Shown here: one piece after another, positions 23,737 through 36,349 of the stretch
How positions within the stretch are numbered: the first letter of the stretch is position 1
Layout of the letters: each line of letters begins with the position of its first letter
Assembly (NCBI RefSeq): GCF_051020985.1
Contig: NC_135002.1
Location: 8,184,001-8,248,000, forward strand
Direction: 5' to 3'
DNA length: 64,000 bases
Source of the DNA: Nomia melanderi
Lineage: Eukaryota; Arthropoda; Insecta; Hymenoptera; Halictidae
Program-made: the position numbers and the translations under genes
The notes under the pieces: model-generated
The model's input: only the letters and a program-made list of their open reading frames with translations
The model's database searches: none
What the model was told of the DNA's origin: nothing

Positions 23737-25478
23737 ACGAGAAGTTGAAAATTTCCTGAAAATTGTATCGGTAAACGAATGGTAAGCAAAAAAAATGTCA
23801 AGGACTACATTGTGTAGAAGCGTCGAACCGTCTACATTTTCGAAATAGAGTTAACGTCGAGCGCGTGTCAACGATCATTGAAAAGTATCGAGTGCGAGGC
23901 GTTAATTCTTCTTGTTCGCATATCAGAAATCAATATCTCCGCGAAGCGTTGAATTGTTTGCAGTGTGCTTAATTAAATGCCCGGCGCGATACGCGTATAT
24001 TTTCGGTGTCGAGAACAGTCTGAAAAACAATTTACGCGTTCAGTTCGCAATTCGGATGACGAAGCGTTATTCGCTAAATAGTTAACGGTTGACGAATTCC
24101 TCGTGTCTTTGTGGGAATATTTTCGGCGCAAAACGAACGTAATGAATCGCGTCTTTCACCGAATGAACGGCGACAATTACTGAAAACGAACACCTTCACG
24201 CACAGTTTAATCGTTTCTGCGGAAAGTATAAAGACCCTATTGTGACGCGCGATCGTTTAAAAAAACAGATCACGCTGATCGTGCCGGTTATAAAATAAGC
24301 TGTAGCGTGGAAAGTTTTACAGAAACGAATACGGATCACCAACGGAACAGCGTATTTTTCATCTTTATCGTACGGAAACAGAGGGTAAATAAAAATGTTT
24401 CACCATCGCCTGGCGATCGAATCAATTAACTGCCGCGATAAAACAGAAGGACTACTAATTTTTAATCCCTTCAAACGTTGCAAATCCGCGAGATGTACGG
24501 TGAAGCCTGCAATGATCACTTACAAAAGCGAAACGCCTTTGACTCTACCGTTTTTTAAACACAAGCAGATAAATGATGGAAACAGTGGTAAATTGGAATT
24601 AATTGAATTGTAACATCGTAAATATATATTCATATACACACGATCCACCCTTCGCGGGCGTTAAAAACGCGAGAGCCGTCTGCGTATTGTTATTCTTGTG
24701 TTTCGAAATGTCGGCGGAAAAACAATGGAAACACGAGATAGAACGGGGCGAACAAAAACAAGCGTAAATGATTTATTCTATTCGGTTTCATATTTTTTCC
24801 TTCTTTTTTCTGTTACATTTTGCCGGTTGCCATGGGTACAGACGGAAGCCGTGGAATGCACGACTTTAATTACTCGGGGCCCGGTATCAAGTATCCTTCA
24901 CTCGTAGCTATCCCATCCGCAATCACGCGATAAAGATATCACTTTAATTAGACAGTCCTCCCGCGAAGAGCGCGCGCATGTTTCTTCAAAGTTGCAATCT
25001 AAGCCGGCGCCGAGGGCTCGAGGATCGAATCCGCCCGGGAACTTTCCTCCTTTTTCCGCCGTTTCCTACTGCAAAAGAAATGACACCCGTTGCACCTGCC
25101 GACACGAGCCATAACAGTCCCCAGATAGGATCGGCATTTGATATTTCTGCAGGAAATTCCTGGAGACCGAACCTTATCCGTTGGACGCGCGAAAGTGATC
25201 TTGAAGTTCGCTCCTCACTTTTCTCGTTATTTTATGTAAATACGCGATCCCTGGAAACGAACGGTTTCGGCGTTCTCCGCCGGTACTCCATTCCCAAGGA
25301 GATCCGCGTTCATTTTTTCCGCGATAACCGTTCGCTTTTCGCCTCGGAATGTGATTGCGGTTGTTATTCCAGGATCCGCGGTTACCGGCAACGCCAATAA
25401 ATAAAACGCGATAAAACAATAATTCCGACAAGCTCGAAGGTTCTCCTCTGCTAACGGAGCACCTTATCGTCCCTTGTA
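23737..25478. other. Spacer, nothing recognised
   Basis: AT-rich with a GC-rich part at about 24960-25400. A 140-codon frame at 24978-25400 and one antisense to it are not recognisable proteins. Confidence 0.4.
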
Positions 25479-25631
25479 TTAACCGGTTAGCTGTGTTTCA
25501 CGAGTATACTCGACACGAAGAAATGGCGAGGATTTCGCGTCACGAGTACACTCGCCAACTACGGCGGTAACTTACTTCTTGCGACACGCTTCGCGTACAG
25601 ACTTTTCGAAGAGGTCGTAACAGCTGATTAA
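25479..25631. mobile_element. Family B MITE copy 2, shorter
   Basis: A 153-bp segment from TTAACCGGTTAGCTGTG to a right end whose reverse complement is TTAATCAGCTGTTACG. The left end matches family B copy 1 through CTGTGTTTSACGAGTATA. An internal CACGAGTACACTCGCCAAC recalls the GGACGAGTATACGCTCC region of copy 1. It is probably an internally deleted relative. Confidence 0.65.
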
Positions 25632-25859
25632 ATCGAGCCAACCCTAAGGTGCAATTTTAAACGTGTCAATGATCATCAAACGTGTCGGCAAAATCATCGC
25701 GCGACGACGTCCGATCGCCTGAAAAAAAGCATTATTCAAGCAAACTCGAGTCAAGGCTGCGTAATTATGGTTGCCATCCCCCGGGCAAAACCTTTTAACC
25801 AGATAATTAAATTTTCCCAGAGGTACACGCGGACCGGTAGCACTTTTTGACCGTTTCCG

Positions 25860-26660
25860 CGGTGGCGAAGGGGTTAACAGAGAGAAGCATAAAGTTTGCG
25901 TTGTTACGTCCCCGCCGCAGGGAAAAACGAGGAACGCCTAGTCCGACAGAAGAATCTTCCAGGCCCCTGGAATAATTACCGTTCCGCCGGCAAACACCGC
26001 CGGCTTTTAACGACACCCTCCGCGCTGTTCATCCCTCTTTTTGTCGCGCGCGCGCGAAACGAATCCGCGGCCAAGCAGAAACATAAATTCCGATGGAATG
26101 CTGGCCCATTAAGACGTTTCGAGGAGCCGCCGCGCTGTTGGATCAGGGAACACCGCGGATCGCCGCGAAAGCAGGGGTCCCTTCTTTCCGGATTGGAGGG
26201 ACGCGCACAGACTCGCGGGAAACTAGCGCCCGCGACCGTCTCGCGTCACTTTGATAGACAACACCTGACGCCCGTTCGATACGCGCCCTTTTTCTGCGGG
26301 ATCTTCTTCTTCGGCTTCCCCTAACCGACCAACAGCTTTGTCGCTGATCACTCTCGCAGGGAATCCTGCTAGCCAGGCGTCCCGCGCGGTCTTGAACATT
26401 TTTGCTTGGACGTCGTGAAAGTTGGCAGGAGATTTAGAGGGTAAGAATAGTTTCCTTGGAAAGGTCTTGGGTAGAATACCTTCGTGTTGTGTATTGTTGT
26501 TTTCTGGGAAAGTCAGTCGACCATTTAGGGATTGAAAATGTAGTTCCTCGTGTGCGTGTGTGTTGCTTGGAATTTTTTTATGTTATTGTTCTGGTGTTGA
26601 GTTGTTTTGTAGGTTTGTATGCACGATGAATGTGTATTGTTGAGGATGTAAACTAAGAGA
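25860..26660. other. Skew island 8: GC core with GT-rich right flank
   Basis: The core at 25860-26400 is GC-rich. The right flank is one of the strongest G-biased blocks (26581-26640: 18 G, 3 C). The left side is near neutral. GGCGAAGGGGTTAA at 25864-25877 equals the right terminus of family A copy 1 and may be an orphan element end. Confidence 0.6.
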
Positions 26661-28165
26661 AGAGAATTATAGAAAGACGCGCGTTAGCTTCAAATGTTCG
26701 CCGGCAAGCGTGAGAAAACAAGAACATTGTGCACTGATAACTGTTTTATATTGTGAACAATTTTGTTGAGGTGTGTCGCGAAGGAAAGGTCGAACTAGCC
26801 GAGTTTTCTCGAATTTTCGCGATATCGGCGCTCAGAGAAAAATTCAGCGGAACGAGGTCTCGCTAGATAGACCGTAGTTCGCAACTCGATCCTCGCGACT
26901 GCCTCGACGCCGGTAAAATTTCGTTGAAACTTGGGAAATTTATTTACGTCCGCGGTATGCTCGCTATATACGCTCCCCCGTGTAAATGGTTAACGCATTA
27001 CGCGAATATGCCAGTTTTAGTAATATATTAATATTAACGTCGTCGACGTTGGCGGCGCCGGAAACTCGCGGGAGATTAAGACGCAGGGTAATTCGTCGGC
27101 GAAGCTGTTTAAGATAGGGATACAGTTGTTAGTATTAATATTCATTCGGGGATTGTTTCGCACGGCGAGGCTTCGTCGCGCAATCGTCAGTAATTCGAAG
27201 CTCTTTTTTTACTTTTGCTTAATCGAACCTCGCGGTTTGATCGGGTTTCGCTTTCGACAGTTTCGTCAGTTCCGGGGATACGTTGGCTAGTTGCATTTGT
27301 ATTATGAAAATGAAACAGTCTTTTATTCTTTGCAGAGTTTGGTTATTGGAGTATTTGGAGTTATTGGAGAATTATTAAATAATTAAACGTGTTACGCTGA
27401 AATAAATGGTTAGCTAAGAATAATAATTGTAATAACGTTGTACAGACTGATAATATTAAAAAGAATATAATCAATTTTAATATTATAATGATGCGTATAA
27501 AAGCGAATACCAACGAGGTTACTCGGTTTAAGGCCGAGATATCAATTTTTCTGATCATCCCGAACGACACCGAGTTACAAAGATTTTTAATAACGATAGC
27601 GGCCAGGGACAATCATTTCCGAAATTTCGAGACTTTCATAAATTAGCTTCACTTAAAAGTTTCCCAGGTTCCGACGAAACTCGTCCTCCCTCGTCTGAGC
27701 GGCAATCATCTTTGACTTTGACCTTCGTCATTAAGACCGTGGCCCCCCGCCATCGCGCTAACGCTGACGAAAGTTTCGGCCAGTCTCTCAAAGACCGACG
27801 ACGCCTACGCCAGTGTGATTTCAGCTTGTTAGCGATAATGACGAAAATTATCCCCGACAAAATCAAGAATTTTAATTGAAGCAAACTTTCGGCCTTCTTA
27901 TGAAATTTTCCTGCGACGGACGCGCACGAACGGAAGTTTCGCGAAACAACACTTCATAAAATAATATCGCTCGTCGTTACTCCCAACGACCTGCTAAATA
28001 TAATTAATGCGTCGCGGAGGAATAGAAATTAATTTAATTAATATCTACACGGCATGATTCACGCTTGAGAACATTTTACAAAATCAATTAACATCTAAAT
28101 TAATTTCATAGTTCCGTGCGCGCTGTTTATTACATTCCCAATTTCATAGAGATTGAAGTTGATAA
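26660..28165. other. Spacer, nothing recognised
   Basis: GC-moderate to about 27300, then AT-rich. No gene or repeat recognised. Confidence 0.4.
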
Positions 28166-28169
28166 AAAC

Positions 28170-29130
28170 TACTTGCCTTTCGCACAGAAACATAAAAAAA
28201 CATCAAATATTCATGTTAAAAATCTACATCTACGCAACCTCTCATTTTCCAATACACAATGTCAAAAGCGAGCACTCATCGTGGAAAATTCAAAGCACGC
28301 CAAATCAAAGAACAGATTACATTAATTTCTCAATACACCCATTCAAAAGTTCCCCTCAAACCGAAACATCACAAATCCCCCGTCATCTCCCTCCGATCTT
28401 AATCCGTAAAGCGTTCCAACGCTAAAAAGAGGAACCATTAAAATGTCCACAATGTTTCGTCCTCTCGGCGATCCTATGTTAACGCGCGGTCAACGGGAGT
28501 TTCCATTAAAGCTTTATTATTTCCTACCCTGACCATTCGTGGCATAAAGAGACGCGCGGGTAAAAACGCTGATACGAAGTAGCAAGCGCCGCTCTAAAAG
28601 GGATCACCTGGGAAAGAAAGAAACGCGAACGGTAGCACCGAGGGGGCGCGCTCGCGCGTCCGTCGCGGGGCGCGATCCCGCGGCGAGTAATGATTTAATG
28701 ACGCCTACGTGGGCCCGTTTCATAATGCGTTTCCGGTGTTTATTTATACGCGAGACGCGGCGATAATGCATGCGGCAGCGTTGTTTCTCACGCCGTAATT
28801 CCATTCGGCCGTCCCGGGGCCGCGGGAGGATGCGCCGGAAACCAGCCGGTATCGGGCCGCCATTGTGCCGGCAAGACGCGAGGCTGAACTTTACCACGGA
28901 AGAAACACGGCGATAATTACCCGTGGCCAATTTTACCCGCGAATATGTACCCACTGCCTACGGCTGGCTGGCTGCTGGCTGGGACAAGAACGACACGGAG
29001 CGGCGCGGCGCAACGTCGGGCGATGCGTTAATTAAATTAATTCCAGTAATTCGAACGCCGCGCACGACTTCCAGCAGCCCCTTTCCAGACAACGTCCCGA
29101 GCAACGCGAAAAAGCGATTCCCTCAACCCC
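28170..29130. other. Skew island 9: AC-rich left flank, GC core
   Basis: The left flank is extremely G-poor (28321-28380: 21 C, 2 G), followed by a GC- and CpG-rich core at 28560-29130. The right side runs into a pyrimidine tract and a second GC-rich block (29280-29720), so the right skew cannot be judged. Confidence 0.6.
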
Positions 29131-29169
29131 GGCGAACTTGAATTTCTTATTTTCACCTGCAACGTTCAA

Positions 29170-29240
29170 TTTTCTTGTTTTTCTCTTCTCCTGTTTGCAG
29201 CCTTTTTCCTTCTTCTTCTTCTTCTTTTTCTTCTTTTATC
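29170..29240 (+). repeat. Polypyrimidine tract with (CTT)n
   Basis: A 70-base pyrimidine-dominated tract containing a CTT repeat (29210-29230). CTGTTTGCAG at 29191-29200 has the look of a 3' splice acceptor, but the sequence after it stays pyrimidine-rich and is not exon-like. Confidence 0.7.
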
Positions 29241-29291
29241 CTTTTTAGCGATTCCTCTTGTTTCCTTCGTCCGACCCGAATACATTGTACC

Positions 29292-29315
29292 CGCTCGCTC
29301 GCTCGCTAGCTCGCG
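29292..29315. repeat. Short (GCTC)n tandem repeat
   Basis: Roughly four CGCT units, then GCTAGCTCGC, in a GC-rich context. Confidence 0.7.
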
Positions 29316-29729
29316 CGGTGGGAGTGGAATCGCGTGACCGGCGCCGTGAGATGCGGATGAACTTCGAAGCTGATTAAACGCTCGAAGTTCCTTCTCTCTC
29401 TCCCTCGGTTTTTTTCGAACGTGCGAACTTCGCGTCAGCCGCGGACCCGCCGCTTCAATTATTTCGGTTAATAACCGGCGCGAGGAGAAATCACGTTACC
29501 GGATGCGCGTTTCGAGGGATGAAGCGGATCCGCCGGGATTTATGATTGATACGCGATGCACGAGTGAGAGGGTAATCGGCGATACGGAATCGAAGTGTTA
29601 ACGTGCTTCGGAAATCTTGATGCGCCGCGTCGTGTCGGGGGGCAATTGGATTTGGTCGGAGAATTTTCAATTAGAATCGATTCGCGTGCAGCTTCACGCG
29701 TTCCCCGGAATATTAGGATTACCATTCTC

Positions 29730-31000
29730 TCGTTGCCCCAGATTTTAACGTGAACCAGCTCCTTTAGCGATGTACTGGGTGATACCTCTAACTCGACGCG
29801 TCATTTTTCACCCACGTATAGCCATCTGACAAAAAGAAGTTTAGAAGAGTCCCAAGGTATGGAATGTACAATACATATCGATAAAAAGAAACATTCTGAA
29901 ACAGTTTGTTCTGGTGAAATCGAGGTCACCTTAGGCTTTACAAATAGGAACACATATTTTTCTGTTCACCATATTATAGAGGGCTTCTCGTCCTATTTGC
30001 CTTTAAGACAGTGTAAACATTATTTTTACTCTACAGCTCTAAACAATTTTCATCAGATGCCTGCGAGCGGCTGGAAAACCGCGTTAAATGACACGCTGTG
30101 TATCTTCCAACCATCACAACTCTCAAGATCCAAAAACCATTTTCCTAAAACACGAATCACTATCCACAAAACATTCAAAATCTTGACTTCCGTTCACATT
30201 ATTCGCATAAATAAAACATCTTACCACTATAACTACAGAAACATCGTTCACATCGGAAAATTAAATGCAAGATTAAATTCCAGCCGGAATGGTAGAGATC
30301 GATGTGCCCCCGAACGTCGAGTAACATTCGATAAAAACCGTGGCCATTGTCAAAGGAGCATCAACGGTCTCCTTTGAAGGTCTGTATCCGTTTCCACGGC
30401 TGCGTTTCCATCGGGGCTACAGGCGCGGCCGCTTAATGAAAAAGCAAAGCGTCCAGAAGGCTTCATTTTCGCAGTGTTAAACGACCGATTGTGCCGCGGA
30501 GCGCGTGCAAACGCGTTGCCCCGGCACTGAAAGTCCGCGCACAGGCACGCGTAGGTACTACAAAGTCCGGTCGCCGGCATTGTTACAACGGCTGAAAACA
30601 ACGGGGAGAGTTCGTTCCACCCGCGGGAGGATTTGATTATTGTCCGACGGTCTGATCCGGCGGCGGGGATGGAACGGATCGAACGCATCTAAATAGAAAT
30701 GCCCGCACGACCGGACGGGACGAAGACAACGGGAACACGTTTTCCCCGGGCCGCGCGCCGTCTGCCTCGGCCGGGGTAACTTCCAAGAACTTTATAACAA
30801 ACCCCCCCTCTCCAGCCCCGTGCACGGCCGCTGCTAGTCGCCGCGAAAAAACTACCGTTTCGAACTTCCGCAACTGTTTTAAACTTTCAAATGGATCCGC
30901 AGGAAACGACGCGCGGGCTAGAAAAATTGAATATCTTCCCGGGGCCAGCGCGAAATAAATGATCCCTCTATCTCCGGTCCGCTTTTTATTGCCCCCGATT
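29730..31000. other. Skew island 10: AC-rich left flank, GC core
   Basis: The left flank at about 30060-30300 is very G-poor (30121-30180: 17 C, 2 G); the core covers 30380-30950. An ATG frame of 172 codons (29859-30377, +) spans the G-poor flank. Its length is explained by the scarcity of TAG and TGA there, and its H/N/R/K-rich translation has no recognised domain, so it is not called a gene. Confidence 0.6.
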
Positions 31001-34000
31001 TTCAATCAACCCCCGTGAAATCGGAATTTTCAGGATATATCGACGCGCGCCTCTTTCGTGGGTGCATCTTCGTTCGGTTGGACCTTTTTGCCGCGATCGC
31101 GCGTCGCTCGGGGGATCGCGGCGGGGTTTATTACGGACGACTGGAATCCGTTTTGGCAAAAACATCAGTGCTTTTTGCTGCCGCGCGAGCGGAATTCGTT
31201 TGTATCGAGTATCGGGGGTATAATGTATCGTCGAACGGTTCATAATAAATGCGCCCTCGGTGAATCTGTTAATGGTATATCCTGAACGAACTCATTGATC
31301 ACTGCAAAGAAGAATTGAGCAATGCAAAGTTCAACTTGATAACCCTGCGTGTCTTACGCACTAATTGTTCGTGGCAAATATTCTCCATTCTCCCGAAATG
31401 TTCGAACACCATTCGCCTGTTCCAAGGGAACGATCTTTTTCACGGACGAAGCCTCGATCGTCGCTCGAGGTGTTCGCGACGCGCTATTGTTCTAGCAACG
31501 CGCACACGCAGCCTCGTTGCCAGGTCGAAAGAATCCGATCGTTGGCATCCGTCGCGGCCCCACTTATTCCGCCAAAATATATAAACACGCTGGGAGAGAC
31601 TGCCGACCCGGTCTGGCTGGTTTATTACGAGAAGCCGGCTGGCCGAATTTATGCGAGACAATGTTACTACCGGCTGCAATAACGTAATGCGCCCTCCAGA
31701 CGGCTGCCGCGGACAAAACATCGAACGATGGAACAGGGGCATGGGCGGCGGTTGGCTCCGGCGCGCGGGTAAAGAATTTAATCTGAAAAATTGCTTGTCC
31801 TTCGTGCGCGCCCCGCTCGCGAGCCCGATTTCCGGGGATACGGATGATCATTCGCGTCGAAGGAGCCGCCGGATGCGCGTTTGATAACGAATGATAAGTA
31901 ATGCGGATGGTGGACGTGAATAAGGAGCGAAATTTCAGATCGCAAAAAGAAACAAAGGAGACGCTACGAAAGAGAAGGGTTCGTCAAGGGAGAGGACAGA
32001 GGAAGGAGGAGGAAGGAAAGGAGAGAGGTAGAGGTAGCGAGATTCAGGGCGAGAGGGAGAGTCGAACTCTCAGTGGATCTGTCAGACTGGAGTACGAGAT
32101 GGGGTGAATCCCTTGTTTAAACAGAGGCACTTCGTACTCGATCCGACGACCGGCGCGCTTCGGTCCATGAACAAATGCGACTGTTCTTTGGATACTTTAA
32201 TCCCGGGGATTGGCTGTAATTTATATCATTTGCTTCTCCCTTCAACTTTTTTCCCTCTCTCCGCGCGTTCTTTCGCTCCTACCTGTGCCCCGACATTTGT
32301 AAACCTACGGAAATCAACGGGCGCTCCTCCATTTCCTTCCAGCGGTCGTTAGTTACCCTGTTGATCTTGGAGAAATATTAAACTTCTAAACCGAGGAATA
32401 TTAAATCTCAGCGAGGATTGCGCGACTCGTAAAAAGACTCGCGAGTAGACGAATGAACTGAGTATTTTCTTATCCCGCCGGAATAAAAATAGAATACCAC
32501 GTGAGGCGTTGTAATTTTTCATTCGAAATAGCAAGATTATAAAGTCTCGCATGCTACGCTAAGCTTCGCGGATTTATGTATGCTTCTGACGAACGCATCG
32601 GAAAATATTGAACATTTCCAACGAACAACTTTCGAGCAGAAAGGATTCATCAATCCGCAGACCATCCTGAACATTCCATACCCTTTTCCAACATCGCTCG
32701 ACGCGAAACCGACAAGCAGGAAAGGACAAGAATGGTCGGCAGATTTGGATCGAGAAGTCGGCGTACGACAAATAACGAGCTCCATTTTATGCAAATATGA
32801 CCGCCGACTGCTTTAAGTGTCGCTCCAGCGGAATATCATCGCTTCATAGACCGCGCGCCCGGCTGATGACGGGCAAGTCGTTCGAGCTTCTCATGGAAAC
32901 GAGAGACGCGGATGAGGTCAGTACTGAATTGCGAGACCGAGCGAACCCGCGGCGATATTCGAGTCCTTGTAACCGTTTGAAAGCCAAGCTCAGAAATTCG
33001 GCCCCGCAGCTCCGTACAAGGTGCGCTATTAACGTGCCCGGCTAATGAACCCACGTTACTCCTCGATGTTTTCGGATTACGTTTGAACGGACCTAGCTCG
33101 CGGGAATAAAGGGGGAATAAAGAGGATCGTGTTGTCTTAGGATCTTGCCACGGGTCAGTGTCTTTCTTTCTCCATCCCGCGCGCGCACAGGCAACCTCGT
33201 TCCCTCTTTGTCCTAGAGGAGAACCGCGCTGAACGGACCGCTCATTAGCATGGTAATAGCCGTGGACCCAGCACCTGCTAAATTTCAGGTTTTCAACGCT
33301 CGCCCCCGCCGGACCCGTTCAGCCCGCTAATGTCCGAACTCGTGACTTAACTTTCCGGCATCCCGTGACCCGGAACAACGATCTTTAAACGGTTTTTTGG
33401 CCGCTGGCAACCAGCAGCAGGTTTTTACGAAGGGAACGGAACGGTAACACGTGAAACGTCCGCGCTGACGATCGCGCGCCAGAAGAGGAATGGCCTGAAG
33501 TTCCAGGCACGACCAGACGAATTTCGTCTCGCTCGGCGGAGATGGTTAACGAGCGTCGTTAATTGGACTATAAATTTCGAAGCCGGCCAACGTGATATAA
33601 TACTTTCATCCGGCGCGCTCGTTCCGATTCGAATTTGACGCGTCGCTAAGAATCCCACGGCTTCCGGGGGGAGGGATTCGTAAAGCAGCCCCGATAATTT
33701 CATTAAACTTACTGGCAGGGAGGGCCCGGCCTCTGGATTCCGGAGGAAAGTTGTCGGCGTCCTTACCTGTAACATGCAAAGTTGACGCGTGCAATTTAAA
33801 CGTTCATTTAGATCTCCAGCTAACGATGATTTCTATGGTTCAGCCCATTGCGCTCGGACGTTTCTCATTAGAAGTACTCGACGCGTTCCGATGAGATATA
33901 CACGACATTCTTTGAAGCTAATGAGAACGCATAAAGTAAGAGACACGAGAGGTCTCTTTTCTGGATGCATCACATAAATTTTGCTATCAAATCGAGTGAC

Positions 34001-34015
34001 GACCGAGAGACCTCT
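31000..34015. other. Mixed GC-rich spacer, no gene recognised
   Basis: GC-rich patches at 31030-31240, 31440-31880, 32830-33060 and 33160-33760 alternate with AT-richer DNA. Overlapping short frames occur on both strands. No repeat family member or motif cluster stands out except the purine tract at 31986. Confidence 0.4.
31986..32028 (+). repeat. Purine-only tract (GGA/AGAG-rich)
   Basis: A nearly pure G/A tract of about 43 bases, broken by one C, in a longer purine-rich region up to about 32065. Such tracts can form triplex DNA, or may be a worn microsatellite. Confidence 0.75.
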
Positions 34016-34019
34016 AGAG

Positions 34020-35480
34020 CGCAAAGGACAAAATACCAACCCTTCCAAGAAACTAACGCCTAACCTAGTTAGCTGAACTATCTTTAAAATCTAAAAAAAA
34101 GTTTCGCTCGCGTAGCATACGAGAAGGTCCGACTACCAAACACCTAACAACTCCGAAAGCAGATTACTCCCGTCATCTCCCGAAGCAAATAAAACAGACT
34201 GGCAGATAGAGGACTACTCTGAAAGGCAAACACAGCGATCCATCGATCCGTCTACTTCGCAGGGCGGCGGTATTTATCACCGGACCAATATCTTCACCGT
34301 TTACTTTAAACCGGCGCAGTTTACCGTGATGTGCAACAATCGTTCCCAGGTCTCGCCAGTAGGCGTCTACCAACCGGCAAGTGGGCGAAACCGAAGCAAT
34401 CCGAAGAACAAGTCTGGGTCGGTCCCATCAGTATCTGTCAGGAAAGCAAGACACGTCTTCTGATCTCGAGGACGGGAACACGGTCGTTCTCGACGGTAAA
34501 CAGACCGAGGGCTCGAAGTTTGTTGCCGTGGCTCGTGACGCTATTAAGGGATATGTCTGCGGCGGGATCTCTTACTCGATCCCTCTATCGCCGGCTTGCT
34601 CCCTCGGTCTCCGTTCTTCTCGGGGGATGACTACCCCCTGCACACAGCTCGGGGCGTCGCATCGTCGCGCGGCAAAGTTATCGTTTAATGGCAGTTGCTT
34701 CGTATTCCGCGGCGCGCAAACCCTATCCACCCCTAGCAGCCGGCGATCCGAGAATCTTGCGCCGCCGGTCGAGACAAAACGACCGCGTCGCCCGAACAAA
34801 CAACCAGCACAATCAATTACACGAGCTTTCTTTCGGCGGCGGCCGGGTTAGGCGGCTGGGTCTGGTTTATCGAACTCCAGCCAGCCGAGCGCGGCCCCGT
34901 TTTCGAGCCAAACGACTCGTCTTTTGAATTCGACGACGCCGTTACCCCGCTATCTCGAATGTTTCGACTCGAACGGCGTGGCAGCGCGTTCGAGACGCCC
35001 GAATTGCTGTTCTCTAACCCGCATTATGTAGGTACAAGCGTTCGCCGCTCTCGGGGATCGAGGATTTTCTGGCCCGGTTTTGTTTCGCTCTTTCGTTCCT
35101 TTCTTCCCTGACCTTTTTTTTCCCCCGTTTTCCCTCCGTTCGTTTCGGTTCGTTCAGTTAGCACGCTGCGTTTCGACTCGCGGTCCCGTTTGATTCGCTT
35201 TTAGAACCCGGATTTACTGACGTTGCTTCGGTTTCCCGATTTTCCGGGATGGATGGCTTTTTTCTTGCGAGTCGGGAATGTTAACCGAATGTGATTCGGA
35301 CGGTGGCGATTGCGACGTTCGGGGGTAAGAGTTGTGTGAAGGAGAACGTCTGTTTTGAAGTTAATCGTAGTTGCGCGTGGATAATTTAAGTATATTCTGT
35401 GCTTTGTAAGAGAGAACATTGTTAGTAACGTGTAAGTTAGAATAAGGTTGAAAGTGTCACTCAAAATGAGCGACATTGAT
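34020..35480. other. Skew island 11: AC-rich, GC core, GT-rich
   Basis: The left flank is C-biased (34021-34080: 16 C, 8 G). The core at 34200-35200 is GC-rich. The right flank is strongly G-biased (35281-35340: 23 G, 8 C). Several overlapping frames of 60-156 codons lie in the core; the longest opens only with GTG and matches nothing. Confidence 0.7.
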
Positions 35481-36149
35481 GTTTCTAAATAGAACCAATT
35501 GAATTTGGTAAGCCAAAGAAATCCGTATCCGTTGAATTCTTCACTTTATTCATGTCATGTTCATCTATCCGAGCCGTGGTCATTTTCCAATCATCGATCT
35601 TTCACATCAGTCTGTCAAACCTTCGATGTATACAATTTTGATTGATTTTCTCTGCAAAACCAGTTGAAAAAAGTATTTAAGTTTCCAAACTGCCATCGAC
35701 AACGATGAAATCAAAGCTATAAGTAAAGACACCCTATACAAAAACGGTATTGTTCGAAGAATTATCGAATAGATAATCAAACACCAGAAGAGAATCAAAG
35801 AACAAAACCGACGTTTGATCACACGATCGCCTACACTGATAATTAGAATTTATCTCGCGAGACGATTTCCGTTTTCCATCTCGTTTCATCTATATTATTA
35901 ATACCGACCCTGATTTACACGAGATTACACCGACACGAGGCGTTACGCGTGAGTCACGGGAAAATTGAACGCTCCCGTTCGGACGACGCCTTGATACAAA
36001 TTAATTAAATATGTCCAGGCATTAATCTCGTACATCGAAAACCGCGGAACTGTGCTGGCCGTGTGGAAATTGCTTTAGTTAGAAGAGGGCCTGGAAGTTG
36101 TTATTTTTCCAGCGCCGAACCGCGAGACCGCGCATATTTTTCTCTGTAA
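35480..36149. other. AT-rich spacer, nothing recognised
   Basis: AT-rich, with no repeat, RNA or exon recognised. Confidence 0.4.
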
Positions 36150-36348
36150 TTAAGCCCTTACCCTATGATTTATTTCTCAACTATGATCGATACAGCTACT
36201 TCCTCGTTAATAATTTTCCGGAAAAAAAGAGAAAAATTCTAAGCACATTTTACGTTCACGTTTGCTCTCAAGTAAAATAATTGATCACAGAGGAATAACA
36301 TTTCATTCGAACTCACAGGAATCGAGTGATATTTATTATGCCTGTTAA
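36150..36348 (-). mobile_element. Family A MITE copy 3, reverse orientation
   Basis: It starts TTAAGCCCTTACCCTATG and follows the reverse complement of family A copies 1 and 2: TTTATTTCTCAACTATGATCG, TAATAATTTTCC, then ATTGATCACAGAGGAATAAC. The distal end near 36345 also shows TTAA, but the CCC terminus is not preserved, so the right boundary is approximate. Confidence 0.65.
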
Positions 36349-36349
36349 A

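Noticed and set aside
25864..25877. GGCGAAGGGGTTAA identical to the family A right terminus
   Set aside because: Not called as a separate element because nothing upstream aligns with family A and there is no partner end. It is noted only in the island 8 entry.
29170..29205. Strong acceptor-like CTGTTTGCAG after a pyrimidine tract
   Set aside because: The sequence after the AG remains a pyrimidine repeat and contains no plausible exon.
29859..30377. 172-codon ATG frame on the + strand
   Set aside because: It is the longest ATG-initiated frame not running through a microsatellite, but it lies in a G-poor block where TAG and TGA are scarce. The translation has no domain, signal or repeat, and the block fits the compositional pattern seen elsewhere.
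34173..34373. - strand peptide DAYWRDLGTI resembling a nucleotidyltransferase motif (GlgC-like YWRDVGT)
   Set aside because: The likeness is confined to about nine residues. The sequence after it does not follow the family, the frame is only 66 codons and no other part of such an enzyme is nearby. Chance match.
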